From the NCBI GenBank assembly GCA_036924085.1, contig JAVGWX010000004.1, forward strand, positions 81,298,941 to 81,362,940: a stretch of DNA of 64,000 nucleotides, written 5' to 3'. The notes below the pieces were generated by a model. That model was not told the origin of the DNA, did not search any database, and worked only from the letters and a program-made list of their open reading frames with translations. This document shows positions 42,296-53,389 of this stretch, piece after piece; the stretch's first letter is position 1; the number at the start of each line of letters is the position of its first letter. The stretch is from Ariolimax columbianus. Taxonomy: Eukaryota; Mollusca; Gastropoda; Stylommatophora; Arionidae. The position numbers and the translations under genes are program-made.

Positions 42296-42945
42296 GGTTG
42301 CAAGAGCTACTCTTCACCAAGCGTGAAGTGGTCCTTCATGCTACATCATCCCTTAGATCGGCTTCCAACTTCGTCTGTCCAGGATGTTGGACTCGCATCC
42401 ACGACCTTCATATCACGCTTACACACATCTGTGAATCTCAACTGATGACGGCCGACTGTTTTCTTGCCATCTGCCAACTGTCCCTATTGAATAAATTTGG
42501 GAATGCTACAATCTAATTTCCGATGAGCATGACCAAGCCACAGTAGTCTTCGCTACCTAATGAGAGTGTACATGCTTGAGAGACCGGTGCGAGAGTGTAC
42601 CTCTGCATCCGTTACCCTGTCCCTCGATGTAATTCCAAAAATGGATTGCCGTGGATGGAAGGTGTTAAGCACGTGCTCTTGTTTGGCATAAGGTTGTACA
42701 AGTCTCGCTACCATATATATACTGGCGACACATACATTGAATACCATGACCTTAGTTGTTATTGTGAGTTTCTGTTTTTCCCAAACACACGTTGTGAGGC
42801 GAGCAAATATACCAGCAGCTTTGCCAATGGTACTGTCTATTCCTGGGTCTAGCGGAAGCTTGTCGTTGATGACTGACCCCAGAAATATGAATTGATGCAC
42901 ATCTGCCATTTCATAATTATCGAAAAAGACAACATCACTTTCAGG
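42296..42945 (-). pseudogene. CR1/Jockey-like LINE reverse-transcriptase C-terminal part
   Basis: A 132-codon minus frame (42553-42951): FDNYEMADVHQFIFLGSVIN, IGKAAGIFARLTTCVWEKQK, LTITTKVMVFNVCVASIYMV, EHVLNTFHPRQSIFGITSRD and VTDAEVHSRTGLSSMYTLIR. This matches the conserved series 'YLGS.I', 'RIGKA...ARL...VW', 'L...TK..VY..CV.S.LLYG', 'LN.FH.R.LR.ILGI.W.DR', 'VL...G..S....L'. It continues to a CKRDMKVVDASPTSW segment near 42.4 kb. The upstream catalytic half is missing. Confidence 0.92.
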
Positions 42946-43150
42946 GCTCACAGAAAAATAATATCAGCCATTTTAGGGCTCACGGAAAAACAATATCAGC
43001 CTTTCAGGGTTCACGGAAAAACAATATCAGCCATTTCAGAGCTCTCGGAGAAACAATATCAGCCATTTCAGAGCTCTCGGAAAAACAATATCAGCCACTT
43101 TAGGGTTCACGGCAAAACAATATCAGTCCTTTCAGGGCTCGCTAAAACCT
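42935..43150. repeat. 32-bp tandem repeat
   Basis: Seven units with ACGGAAAAACAATATCAGCC and ATTTCAGGGCT; period 32 bp. The ACAATATCAGC core is shared with the 29-bp satellite at 43.68 kb. Confidence 0.93.
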
Positions 43151-43284
43151 GGTCTCTACAAATAAGTGCAACAAGAGTAAAATTAACCAGAAATCACATG
43201 AATGACAAAAGTATAAACCACTTCCATCTCTGCTCTACAGATCCACAGACCCACAGACCCACAGACGTCCAAGCTCCAGAATAT

Positions 43285-43530
43285 CGATCAGTGTGGCCAA
43301 TGGGCTGTAAGATTGATTTACAACCCCACCGCACCAGGTTCAAATGACTTCACGTTCAGTTTATCAGATCCGGACATGTTGTTTCTTCATGGTACGACCG
43401 CTTCCTTTGATCAACCCAGCTAGGTATTTGTGGAGCTCAGAAGAAAATTCGGAACCGATCGGAGAACTACAGAGTTCGTGTTATTGTTGATACTTTTAGC
43501 AATTGCTAAACTGGGTACATATTTGCAGTC
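43285..43530 (+). mobile_element. SINE-C copy (tRNA-like head)
   Basis: TGGCCAATGGGCTGTAAGAT and CAGGTTCAAATGACTTCACG (B box), GGTACGACCGCTTCC, TAGGTATTTGTGGAG. Counterpart of 24.02 kb. It separates two related tandem arrays. Confidence 0.6.
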
Positions 43531-43679
43531 CCGTCCCAAGTGTACACAAGTCGGTTCCTGGAGTTGGCTAATGATCGGCCACACTATTCAAGAAAGACAA
43601 CAGCGTCATCCGTAGAAACACATGTTTGGTCACAAGAAGTCTCAGACAAACAAAATGGTATAAATGTCAGAGTCAAAAG

Positions 43680-46000
43680 ATAGATAACATCAGCACAGAG
43701 AGTCTCAGGCAGATAACATCAGCACAGAGAGTCTCAGACAGACAACATCAGCACAGAGAGTCTCAGGCAGACAACATCAGCACAGAGAGTCTCAGGCAGA
43801 CAACATCAGCATAGAGAGTCTCAGATAAACAGTATCAGCATAGAGAGTCTCAGGCAGACAACATCAGCACAGAGAGTCTCAGGCAGACAACATTAGCACA
43901 GAGAGTCTCAGGCAGACAACATCAGCATAGAGAGTCTCAGATAAACAGTATCAGCATAGAGAGTCTCAGACAGACAGTATCAACATAGAGAGTCTCAGAC
44001 AGACAGTATGAGCATAGAGAGTCTCAGGCAGACAACATCAGCACAGAGAGTCTCAGGCAGACAACATCAGCACAGAGAGTCTCAGTCAGACAACATCAGC
44101 ACAGAGAGTCCCAGACAGACAACATCAGCACAGAGAGTCTCAGGCAGACAACATCAGCACAGAAAGTCTCAGGCAGACAACATCAGCACAGAGAGTCTCA
44201 GGCAGACAATATCAGCACAGAGAGTCTCAGGCAGACATCAGCACAGAGAGTCTCAGGCAGACAACATCAGCACAGAGAGTCTCAGGCAGACAACATCAGC
44301 ACAGAGAGTCTCAGGCAGACAACATCAGCACAGAGAGTCTCAGGCAGACACCATCAGCACAAAGAGTCTCAGGCAGACAACATCAGCACAGAGAGTCTCA
44401 GGCAGACAACATCAGCATAGAGAGTCTCAGACATACATCAGCACAGAGAGTCTCAGGCAGACAGTATCAGCGTAGAGAGTCTCAGACAGACAGTATCAGC
44501 ATAGAGAGTCTCAGACAGACAGTATCAGCATAGAGAGTCTCAGACAGACAGTATCAGCGTAGAGAGTCTCAGACAGACAGTATCAGAATAGAGAGTCTCA
44601 GACATACAGTATCAGCATAGATAGTCTCAGACAGACAGTATCGGCATAGAGAGTCTCATACAGATAGTATCAGCGTAGAGAGTCTCAGACAGACAACATC
44701 AGCATAGAGAGTCTCAGAGACATAATACATCACGTTTAGATCCAACAGACAGACAATATCAGCAAAGAGAATCTCAGACAAACAGAATCAGCATAGAGAG
44801 TTTCAGACAGACAGTATCAGCATAGAGAGTCTCAGGCAGACAACATGAGCACAGAGAGTCTCAGGCAGACAACATCAGCACAGAGAGTCTCATTCAGACA
44901 ACATCAGCACAGAGAGTCTCAGGCAGACAACATCAGCACATAGAGTCTCAGGCAGACAACATCAGCACAGAGAGTCTCAGACAGACACCATCAGCACAGA
45001 GAGTCTCAGGCAGACAACATCAGCACAGAGAGTCTCAGACAGACACCATCAGCACAGAGAGTCTCAGGCAGACAACATCAGCACAGAGAGTCTCAGACAG
45101 ACAACATCAGCACAGAGAGTCTCAGGCAGACAACATCAGCACAGAGAGTCTCAGGCAGACAACATCAGCACAGAGAGTCTCAGGCAGACAACATCAGCAT
45201 AGAGAGTCTCAGACAGACAGTATCCGCATAGAGAGTATCAGACAGACAGTATCAGCATAGAGAGTCTCAGACAGACAGTATCAGCATAGAGAGTCTCAGA
45301 CAGACAGTATCAACATAGAGAGTCTCAGACAGACAGTATCAGCACAGAGAGTCTCAGACAGACAGTATCAGCTTAGAGAGTCTCAGACAGACAGTATCAG
45401 CATAGAGAGTCTCAGACAGACAGTATCAGCATAGAGAGTCTGAGACAGACAGTATCAGCGTAGAGAGTCTCAGACAGAGATTATCAGCATAGAGAGTCTC
45501 AGATAGACAACATCAGCATAGAGAGTCTCAGAGAAATAATACATCACGTTTAGATCCCACAGACAGACAATATCAGCAAAGAGAATCTCAGACAAACAGT
45601 ATCAGCATAGAGAGTCTCAGGCAGAACATCAGCATAGAGAGTCTCAGACAGACAGTATCAGCAAAGAGAGTCTCAGACAGACAACATCAGCATAGAGTCT
45701 CAGACAGACAACATCAGCAAAGAGAGTCTCAGACAGACAACATAGAGCATAGAGAGTCTTAGGCAGACAACATCAGCATAGAGAGTCTCAGACAAATAAT
45801 ACATAACGTTTAGATCCCACAAACAGACAATATTAACAAAGAGAGACTCAGGCATACACAATCATTACTTTTAGATCCCACAGACAGAGAACAGCAGCAC
45901 AGGGAGTCTCAGACATACAACATCAGCATAGAGAGTGTCAGACAATCAAGACATCATTACTTTTAGATCCCACAAGCAGACAACTTTAGCCACATAGCAC
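43680..46000. repeat. 29-bp satellite array with higher-order structure
   Basis: About 79 units of CAGCACAGAGAGTCTCAGGC-AGACAACAT. Two subtypes form blocks: GGCAGACAACATCAGCACAG and AGACAGACAGTATCAGCATA. A distinctive spacer ATAATACATCACGTTTAGAT occurs at about 44725 and 45537 (812 bp = 28 units apart), with decayed versions at 45787 and 45860. The 155-codon open frame here is a by-product. Confidence 0.96.
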
Positions 46001-46349
46001 TTTAGAGCCCACGAAAATACAAATTTAGTCATAGAGAGTCTGAGGGCGTCTAGTTACACCGCACACGAAAGACATCTGTTTCAAAGCCCACAGACTGACG
46101 TCTTCACCAAATACAAATTACACCAGCGCCATGCTCTCATGCGTTAAGATAGAATAACATGAACAGCTCATATAGGTTTCACGGCCAAACAAAACAACAG
46201 AACTACGACCAGAAAGAATCCCAAAACTTAACATGAATGAAAGAGGACCACAATAATCTATCTATCTTTATAATGGCTTGTAGAACAAATTGAAAAATAA
46301 GACTGAAATGTTTAGAAAAGCAAGTCGGTTCAAAGACATACGGGTTCTG
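46001..46349. other. edge of satellite and unassigned sequence
   Basis: Decayed satellite units to about 46100, then AT-rich sequence. Confidence 0.45.
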
Positions 46350-46925
46350 CCAAGAATTTCAGTTATTCATTTATTGCTCCCAAGAATTCCAGTAATCTGT
46401 TTGTGGCAAAAATTCCGCTGATTTATTTATTTCTGCCAGGAAATCTAATAATCTATTTCTTACAATATTTCAGGTAATTTGTTTATTTATACTAAGAAAT
46501 CCAGTAATCTCTTTCTTACATTAATTCTGATGATTTTTTTTACCTATTTATTTCTACTAGGTATTTCAGTAATTTATTTCTGACAAGAATGTCAGTGTTT
46601 TATTTATTTCTGCCAAGAATTCCAGTAATCTGTTTTTTGGCAAGAATTCCGGTGAACAATTTATTTATCCCAAGAATTCTAGTAATTTATTTTGAGCAAG
46701 AGTTCCGGTGAGTTATTTATTTATACTAAGTATTTCAGTGAACTATTTCTTGCAAAAATTAAAGCAATCTATTTTTAGCAAGAATTACAGTGATTTATTT
46801 ATTTCTACCAAGAAATCAAGTAATCTGTTTCTGTAAGAATTCCAGTGATTTATTAATTCTACCAAGAATTGAAGTATCATATTTCTGGTAAAAATTCCGG
46901 TGATATATTTCAAATAAAAACTAAA
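46350..46925. repeat. AT-rich degenerate tandem repeat
   Basis: About 15 loose units with CCAAGAATTCCAGTAATCTA and TTTATTTCTGCC; variable 35-40-bp period. Confidence 0.8.
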
Positions 46926-47513
46926 ATATATCACGCCGACTGATAGAATTACTGACAGACAGACAAACATGAAGTGTTTAAAGACCGCTAGAACATTCTT
47001 TCACTTCTATATATCACGCCGACTGATAGAATTACTGACAGACAGACAAACATGAAGTGTTTAAAGACCGCTAGAACATTCTTTCACTTCTATATATCAC
47101 GCCGACTGATAGAATTACTGACAGACAGACAAACATGAAGTGTTTAAAGACCGCTAGAACATTCTTTCACTTCTATATATCACGCCGACTGATAGAATTA
47201 CTGACAGACAGACAAACATGAAGTGTTTCAAGACCGCTAGAACTGTCTTTCACTTCTATATATCACGCCGACTGATAGAATTACTGACAGACAGACAAAC
47301 ATGAAGTGTTTCAAGACCGCTAGAACTGTCTTTCACTTCTATATATCACGCCGACTGATAGAATTACTGACAGACAGACAAACATGAAGTGTTTCAAGAC
47401 CGCTAGAACTGTCTTTCACTTCTATATATCACGCCGACTGATAGAATTACTGACAGACAGACAAACATGAAGTGTTTCAAGACCGCTAGAACTGTCTTTC
47501 ACTTCTATATCTT
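46926..47513. repeat. 83-bp tandem repeat, seven units
   Basis: CACGCCGACTGATAGAATTA at 46932, 47015, 47098 and onward; period 83 bp, near-identical. The first three units carry GTTTAAAGACCGC...CATTC, the last four GTTTCAAGACCGC...CTGTC. Confidence 0.97.
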
Positions 47514-47590
47514 CTCATTATCTATGAAAATGTTGCTGTTCTTGTTCAAAGTTTAGCTTATGCTGTTGCAAAAGTTGGTGCTTGAGCCTA
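47514..47590. other. short spacer
   Basis: No feature recognised beyond the last 83-bp unit. Confidence 0.3.
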
Positions 47591-47800
47591 CTCTTATATT
47601 GTCGCTAATAATGGTGAGCTTTTCAGCTTTGGGAACTGATGTAAGGATTGCATACAATTTTTCGTAGAACTCATTTCCGCCATCAGAGTTTGTCCATGGC
47701 CTACTATAGATAGGCTGCCATGGTCAACCGGAAAATCCCTATGAAACGTCACATTCCTCGGGCAGACTAAATAAAGGAACTTGCATGTGGCATATATAAT
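47590..47800 (-). pseudogene. LINE apurinic-like endonuclease fragment
   Basis: Minus strand: SDGGNEFYEKLYAILTSVPK, AEKLTIISDNIRVGSS. This is the 'FYE.L...L..VPKA.KLI.LGDFNARVG' block of LINE endonucleases, with the catalytic DFN(A) degraded to DN. Shows the window also holds 5' LINE domains, though in a fragment of about 150 bp. Confidence 0.8.
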
Positions 47801-48299
47801 AGCGTGTTCGGGAAACAAAGACTGCTATGCAGTTGGTATCAGGGCAGGATTATGAGAAAAGATCACTCTCAGCAGTGATTTATTGTGTTTTGTACTTTGA
47901 ATTGGTTTTATTTTTCTGTGTGGTGCATGGATTGGTTTTAAACCTTTGCACAATATGAGCTTTGTTATTTAGTCAGCCTTGCCATTAACGTTTTAAAAGG
48001 ATTTTCTCCGTAGGTCAGAAGGCCTTTACCTAGAGTAGGCTGCAGTTTGTCAGAGTTGATGCGCACGAGCTTATAATCATGGCATCTTTTCTTGCATAGC
48101 CAAGGACATATTGACCGTCGTGGTCATTTATTTCATTGAGAGGCTCTGTTAACTTACCAACAATTTAGGTTTTTTTTACATGAAAATCAACCTCCCTTCT
48201 CATCTTTCTTCCTCTTCCGCTTTAGTAGAACGCGTAAGTTACACCTTTCTCACAGAGATGTCATCACCCGCAAATCGGGTTACATTCAATTCTGTTGTG
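47801..48299. other. no recognised gene
   Basis: A minus segment near 48.05-48.1 kb (KDAMIISSCASTLTN) resembles 'ATIISVYAPT.TN' of LINE endonucleases, weakly. Confidence 0.35.
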
Positions 48300-49060
48300 T
48301 CAATGGTGTATTGATTGTTGTTCGTCCATCTCGAGTGATGAGGACCTTTCCTTTTTTCCTTTTAGCCAGTCCTTCCAGTCGAGTATTCTGTAATTCAGGG
48401 TTGTGGATGGGTGAGGAGATGGCTAACAAGTCCGATTTGGGATCTGCATACTCTCAGGCAGCGAGGGCATGGAAAGTTCGCTTCGCGAGACTGTGATATT
48501 TCACGGGTTTTTCTGACCTTTCTTCGTTGTTCTGCTGCAGTCTTTTTAGAAGCCTCGCATGAGACTGCTCCTCTGGAGAGAGCAGTACGCCATGCTGTAC
48601 GGTCGTTTGCAGCATCTTCCCATGTTTCCAGGTTTATGCTGAAGGCTTTTAAAGTCGTTTTTAGTATGTCTTTAAAGCGCCCTTTTTGGCCTCCTTGGGA
48701 GCGTTCGCCATTCTACATCAGGCCACAGAAGATTATTTTTGGTAACCGATAGTCTGGCATGCGAACCACATGCTCGCCCAGGAAATCTGTGATTGCATCA
48801 TGATGGTATCAATGCTGGGGATACCAGCGCTCTCAAGAACAGCAGTGTCCGGGATCCTGTCTTGTCATTTGACATGCATCACCCTCATGAGGCAAAGTGT
48901 GTGAAAGTGATTCAGCTTATTTGCATGACGCCTGTATACAGTCCATGTTTCACTTGCAACACAGAGACCACCACTGCTCTGTACACCTTCAACTTCGTCT
49001 GGTGTATCAGGCGAGCTATATTCCAGTGATAGCAGTTCGCCTCTCAGGTCTGTTTTTGTT
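48300..49060 (-). pseudogene. LINE reverse-transcriptase C-terminal part with Cys/His end
   Basis: Minus strand, shifted frames: GLCVASETWTVYRRHANKLN, HFHTLCLMRVMHVKWQDRIP, DTAVLESAGIPSIDTIM, KKGALKTY, and the terminal ECRSQIGLVSHLLTHPQP. That last block matches the 'C..C...CRSRIGL.SH...H' zinc-finger-like end of a LINE family. Stops and frameshifts throughout. Confidence 0.85.
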
Positions 49061-49294
49061 AACCTCTGTCAAGTAGAGTGCGCACCATTCTATGCGTCAA
49101 AATTTAGGACAAACATCTTTCATTTCGAGCTCTTGTCCTGATGTGTGGTCCGCAGAAGATACTCGTGTCTAGTTAGCTCTTGGCGACATTTCTTTGGCAA
49201 CAAGTAACAGGGGCTCTTCTGATATTCCAATGCGCACTTGAAGAGGTTGGCTGGGTTGGTTCTCCTGGCTGAAGTGGAATGCGAGGCTGCTCGG
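49061..49294. other. no recognised feature
   Basis: Possibly further decayed LINE sequence; no motif. Confidence 0.3.
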
Positions 49295-49675
49295 TTGTTG
49301 TTCTTGTTGTTGTTGTTGTTGAATGACTACAATGAGTAGCATTACTTTTTATGTGCACTCTAAAAAGGATGCTAAATGGCGGGTTACAGTAGCTCTCCTC
49401 ACACTCCGATCGTGCTGATGAAGGTAGACCGGAATCCTCCTGGCTGTTGTGCTATACTTTGCTTCATATGCCTGTCGCTCACTACTGCGGGGATCATCTT
49501 CGATCTCTCACCTCGTTAGATAGGTTGCCATAAAAACTGCCCGTTTCTATGGAGGTCTTCGAGGAAGTCGATTTAGGGGTTTCGGTCAGTGCATTTTGCC
49601 TGACCCTGACTAACATGTCTGACCAGTACATTTTGCCTGACCCTGACTAACATGTCTGATCAGTATGTTTAGAGG
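49295..49675 (-). mobile_element. family T copy with two 37-bp units
   Basis: Plus order: (TTG)n, CTACAATGAGTAGCATTACT, body (GTGCTGATGAAGGTAGACCG, GTCGCTCACTACTGCGGGGA, TAGATAGGTTGCCATAAAAA), then two units (TTTTGCCTGACCCTGACTAA, CATGTCTGACCAGTACA and CATGTCTGATCAGTATG) and a partial third. Confidence 0.9.
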
Positions 49676-49985
49676 ATGGTTAACCGATGTGCGAGTCCAT
49701 CTTAAAAGACACAAACACTAGAGCAAAGCAGACCCGTAGTATGTTAGGCGCCATCTATGCTGCTCTTAACAAACCACCTATCTATGACCGGTGTTATGTG
49801 ATGTCACACAGCTAGTCGCCTCTTACGACATGCTCTCTGTGGAGCAGTGGTGATATTCTTGTCATTGTCATGCACAAAGACCCCGGTGAACAACTCGATC
49901 TGTGACCACTGCTAAAGAATCGAAGGCTTTTTTTCACCGTAATACGTCAGGAAGGTTACATGCAAATGCTGCAGTCGTTATTCAC
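49676..49985. other. no recognised feature
   Basis: About 300 bp between T copy and 45-bp array. Confidence 0.35.
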
Positions 49986-50625
49986 CTTCTTGTTCCAATC
50001 TGAAGCATAGGACCCCACTGCAGCTTTCCCCTTTTTTGGTCCAATTTGAAGCATAGAACTGCACTAAAGCATTCCCCTTTTTGGTCCAATCTGAAGCATA
50101 GGACCCCACTACAGCTTTCCCTTTTTTGGTCCAATTTGAAGCATAGAACTGCACTAAAGCATTCCCCTTTTTGCTCCAATCTGAAGCATAGGACCCCACT
50201 ACAGCTTTCCCTTTTTTGGTCCAATTTGAAGCATAGAACTGCACTAAAGCATTCCCCTTTTTGGTCCAATCTGAAGCATAGGACCCCACTGCAGATTTCC
50301 CCTTTTTGGTCCAATCTGAAGCATAGGACCCCACTACAGCTTTCCCCTTTTTGGTCCAATCTGAAGCATAGAACCCCACTACAGCTTTCCCCTTTTTGGT
50401 CCAATCTGAAGCATAGGACCCCACTGCAGCTTTCCCCTTTTTGGTCCAATCTGAAGCATAGGACCCCACTGCAGCTTTCCCCTTTTTGGTCCAATCTGAA
50501 GCATAGGACCCCACTACAGCTTTCCCCTTTTTGGTCCAATCTGAAGCATAGGACCCCACTACAGCATTTCCCTTTTTGGTCCAATCTGAAGCATAGGACC
50601 CCACTGCAGCTTTCCCCTTTTAACT
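49986..50625. repeat. 45-bp tandem repeat, about 14 units
   Basis: TTTTTGGTCCAATCTGAAGC, ATAGGACCCCACTACAGC; period 45 bp (CCAATCTGAA at 50401 and 50446). The left half alternates two subtypes (90-bp dimers with ATAGAACTGCACTAAAGC). Because 45 is divisible by 3 and units lack stops, three long frames (about 200 aa) stay open on both strands. I treat it as a minisatellite. Confidence 0.95.
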
Positions 50626-51034
50626 ATTTTCAAAACATTTGCAATAATTCACTTTTTTTCCTCCATTGTGAAGCATAGACCAACACTACAACCAGTCTCT
50701 TTTTCAAGTAAGCCTTCTTCCAAATTTTTTCAATCACTCCGCTTTCGCTCCTAGGTGAACATGCCATGCCGTCTGTATCCGATCTTGTGCATTAGTGGAT
50801 TGTAATAGCAATGGCTTTATTTTTACATTATGACGTTGCTGGACCAAAGGACAACCCAAATTAGTCGATTGTTACGTCATGCTTGAAAGTTAACAGTGGC
50901 CTAATTGTTTTCATTCCAGATACAGCCTTGCCTGTCGCAAACGGGCTTACCTGTTAGTACTATGTCAATGGATAGTGACGCTTTTATTTTTACATTTTAA
51001 AATATTTGTTTGCATGTCTCGGTCGCCTTGTTTC
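50626..51034. other. no recognised gene
   Basis: Unassigned sequence. Confidence 0.4.
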
Positions 51035-51130
51035 ATGAAATGGAGTGCGAAGTTCTGTTTTGCGCCTAACAACCCAGTGCATCCGAGTTCAACTCGAATG
51101 TTGGTCAAGGGTTTACTTCACATAGGGTAC
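51035..51130 (-). mobile_element. SINE-A core fragment
   Basis: Reverse strand: GTAAACCCTTGACC and the core ACTCGGATGCACTGGGTTGT-TAGGCGCAAAAC. Head and tail missing. Confidence 0.75.
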
Positions 51131-51359
51131 GGCTTTGCTGTTTTATACATTCGAACACATACAATTCTGAGTTGTAAAACGCGCCTTTATTCGATTCATC
51201 ATGCAGGCCTGTAAGCTTATCTAAATGTACGTTTGTATATGTATCATTTATCCTTTAGTTTGATGATGAAACCTTAGCAACCATGTTCACATACAGCGGG
51301 CAGATTAATTAAAAAATAAAAACAGTAACTTGAAACGTAATCACGGTAACCTACCAGAA
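51131..51359. other. no recognised feature
   Basis: No motif seen. Confidence 0.3.
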
Positions 51360-52262
51360 TCTTTTCTTTTTCTTCTTCTTCTTCTTCTTCTTCTTCTTCT
51401 TCTTCTTCTTCTTCTTCTTCTTCTTCTTCTTCTTCTTCGTCTTCTTCTTCTTCTTCTTCTTCTTCTTCGTCTTCGTCTTCTTCTTCTTCTTCTTCTTCTT
51501 CTTCGTCTTCGTCTTCGTCTTCTTCTTCGTGTTGTTCTTCTTCTTCTTCTTCTTCTTCTTCTTCTTCTTCTTCTTCGTCTTCGTCTTCTTCTTCTTCTTC
51601 TTCTTCGTCTTCGTCTTCTTCTTCGTGTTGTTGTTCTTCTTCTTCTTCTTCTTCTTCTTCTTCTTCTTCGTCTTCGTCTTCTTCTTCGTGTTGTTCTTCT
51701 TCTTCTTCTTCTTCTTCTTCTTCTTCTTCTTCTTCGTCTTCGTCTTCGTCTTCTTCTTCTTCTTCTTCTTCTTCTTCTTCGTCTTCGTCTTCTTCTTCGT
51801 GTTGTTCTTCTTCTTCTTACTCTACATCTTCTTCGACGTCGTATAATTCTTCTTCTTCTTCGTCGTGTTTCTTCTTCCTCTTCTTCTTCTTCTTCTTTGT
51901 TTTCCTTTTTTTCTCTTCCTCCTTGTCCTTCTTATCCTACTACTTCTTCTTCTTCTATTTATCCTCCACCTCCTTCTTCTCATTTGTGTACTTCTATTTC
52001 TTTTTCTTCTTCTTCTTCTATTTATTCGTCTTCTCCTCCTGTTTCTTCTTCTTCGTCGTCTTCCTTCTATTTTTTCGTCTTCTCCTCCTTATGTTTCTTC
52101 TTTTCTCTTCTTGCTCTTTCTATACATTTGTTTTTGTTCTTCTCTTCGTCTTCTTTTCTCTCTTCGTCTTCTTTTTCTTCGTCTTGCTCTTCTTTGCTGT
52201 CCTATTTTTCTCTCTTCGTCTTCTACTTGTTCTTGTTCTTGTTCTTCTAATTTTTATCGCTA
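51360..52262. repeat. (TTC)n trinucleotide tract, about 900 bp
   Basis: Pure TTC runs with TCG, GTG and ATT interruptions; it decays after 51840. The poly-Leu/Phe/Ser frames are by-products. Several LINE and family G tails here are (GAA)n, so a retrotransposon tail may have been the seed. Confidence 0.97.
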
Positions 52263-52309
52263 TGAAAGTGAGTTCTTCACTCTCTTATTAGTGTATCTCA
52301 AATTGGTAA

Positions 52310-52700
52310 TTGTTTCTAAATAGCATTTTGTATCCAAGAAAACTCAATCTTAGTTTTTGTATCATTTTCACTATTTGTTTTTTTGCACATATCTAAATGA
52401 GAACATTGTCGTTCTGTCTGCCCAACTCCCTCGTACCATTTTACAACTCCACTACATTTCAAACGCTTCCAATCTGTTTTCATCCTTCTTAACCCAAAGT
52501 CCATGTTTCAGCACCATACAGTGCAATTGGCCACACATGAGTAGTGATTATTCTTTCCTCAGTTCTATTCTGATATTCGTTGAGGTTTAACAATTTATGT
52601 TTATTCTCCGGAAACCCCTTTTTTTACCAATGCAATCCTTGTCTTAATTTCCGTCTCATTGCATGCATTGTCTATGAAGGTTTGCCCGGATTATGTAAAA
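52310..52700 (-). pseudogene. LINE C-terminal fragment
   Basis: Minus strand across frames: ETEIKTRIALVKKGF, LNLNEYQNRTEERIITTHVW, ALYGAETWTLG, LKCSGVVKW. It corresponds to 'EI+.RIA.AK..F', 'IW.IALYGAETWTL', same family as 36.3-36.6 kb. Confidence 0.8.
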
Positions 52701-52714
52701 ATATGTAAATATGT

Positions 52715-52762
52715 GTACACTATATATATTTATATATATATATATATATATGTGCATATATA
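52715..52762. repeat. (TA)n microsatellite
   Basis: TATATA tract with minor interruptions. Confidence 0.9.
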
Positions 52763-52959
52763 ATTATTATGCAAGGAAACTTTAGACTCTAATATTATGT
52801 CAAAGATTACTCCATGATAAAGCGTATGTGACATGCTGGCCTAGTGGACCAGATTAGATTGATCTATTCCATAGCAGAGTGTCGTGGGCGTAGGTCAACT
52901 TCAAGGTCAGATTGTTCGAACTGAGCAAAACCCGTAACCTCACTCCCAGGTCGTGGTCT
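52763..52959. other. no recognised feature
   Basis: Spacer before the T copy. Confidence 0.3.
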
Positions 52960-53310
52960 TTGAATCAAGCAGTTTTACAGCAGACTGATCAGTCAGGTGG
53001 GAATAGAAACTAATATAGCCAATAAAGTGGCCAAGACCCCCACCTCACTTCCACTCAGGTCTTCTCTAGAAACGGCATGTGTCATGGCAGCCTGGCGTAG
53101 AAGGTGAGGGATCAACGTGATACCCGCAGTAGTCAGCGACACGCAGATGAAGTCAAACATAGCACAATCGCCTGGAGAACCCGGGTTTTACCTTCTTCAG
53201 AACGCTCCCGATGGGAGGAAATTAACTACAATCCGCCAACTAACACCCTTCTCTAAGCGCACTAAAGAGTAATCTTTCTCATTATGTCCATTCAGTGACA
53301 ACAACATAAC
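52960..53310 (+). mobile_element. family T copy
   Basis: Starts with one unit remnant (CAGACTGATCAGTCAGGTGG). Body: GTGTCATGGCAGCCTGGCGT, GTCAGCGACACGCAGATGAA, CATAGCACAATCGCCTGGAG, AAGCGCACTAAAGAGTAA; short CAACAA end. Confidence 0.85.
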
Positions 53311-53389
53311 CAACAGACTGTCAGCTGAAGTAGTTGGACAAGGGGTACTTGGCTCTAAGCAGAGGCGGCACTACTTCCACGACGGAAAC

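Noticed and set aside
43680..46000. CRISPR-like array (29-bp repeats)
   Set aside because: Units are directly tandem with no unique spacers, and the genome is eukaryotic; this is a satellite.
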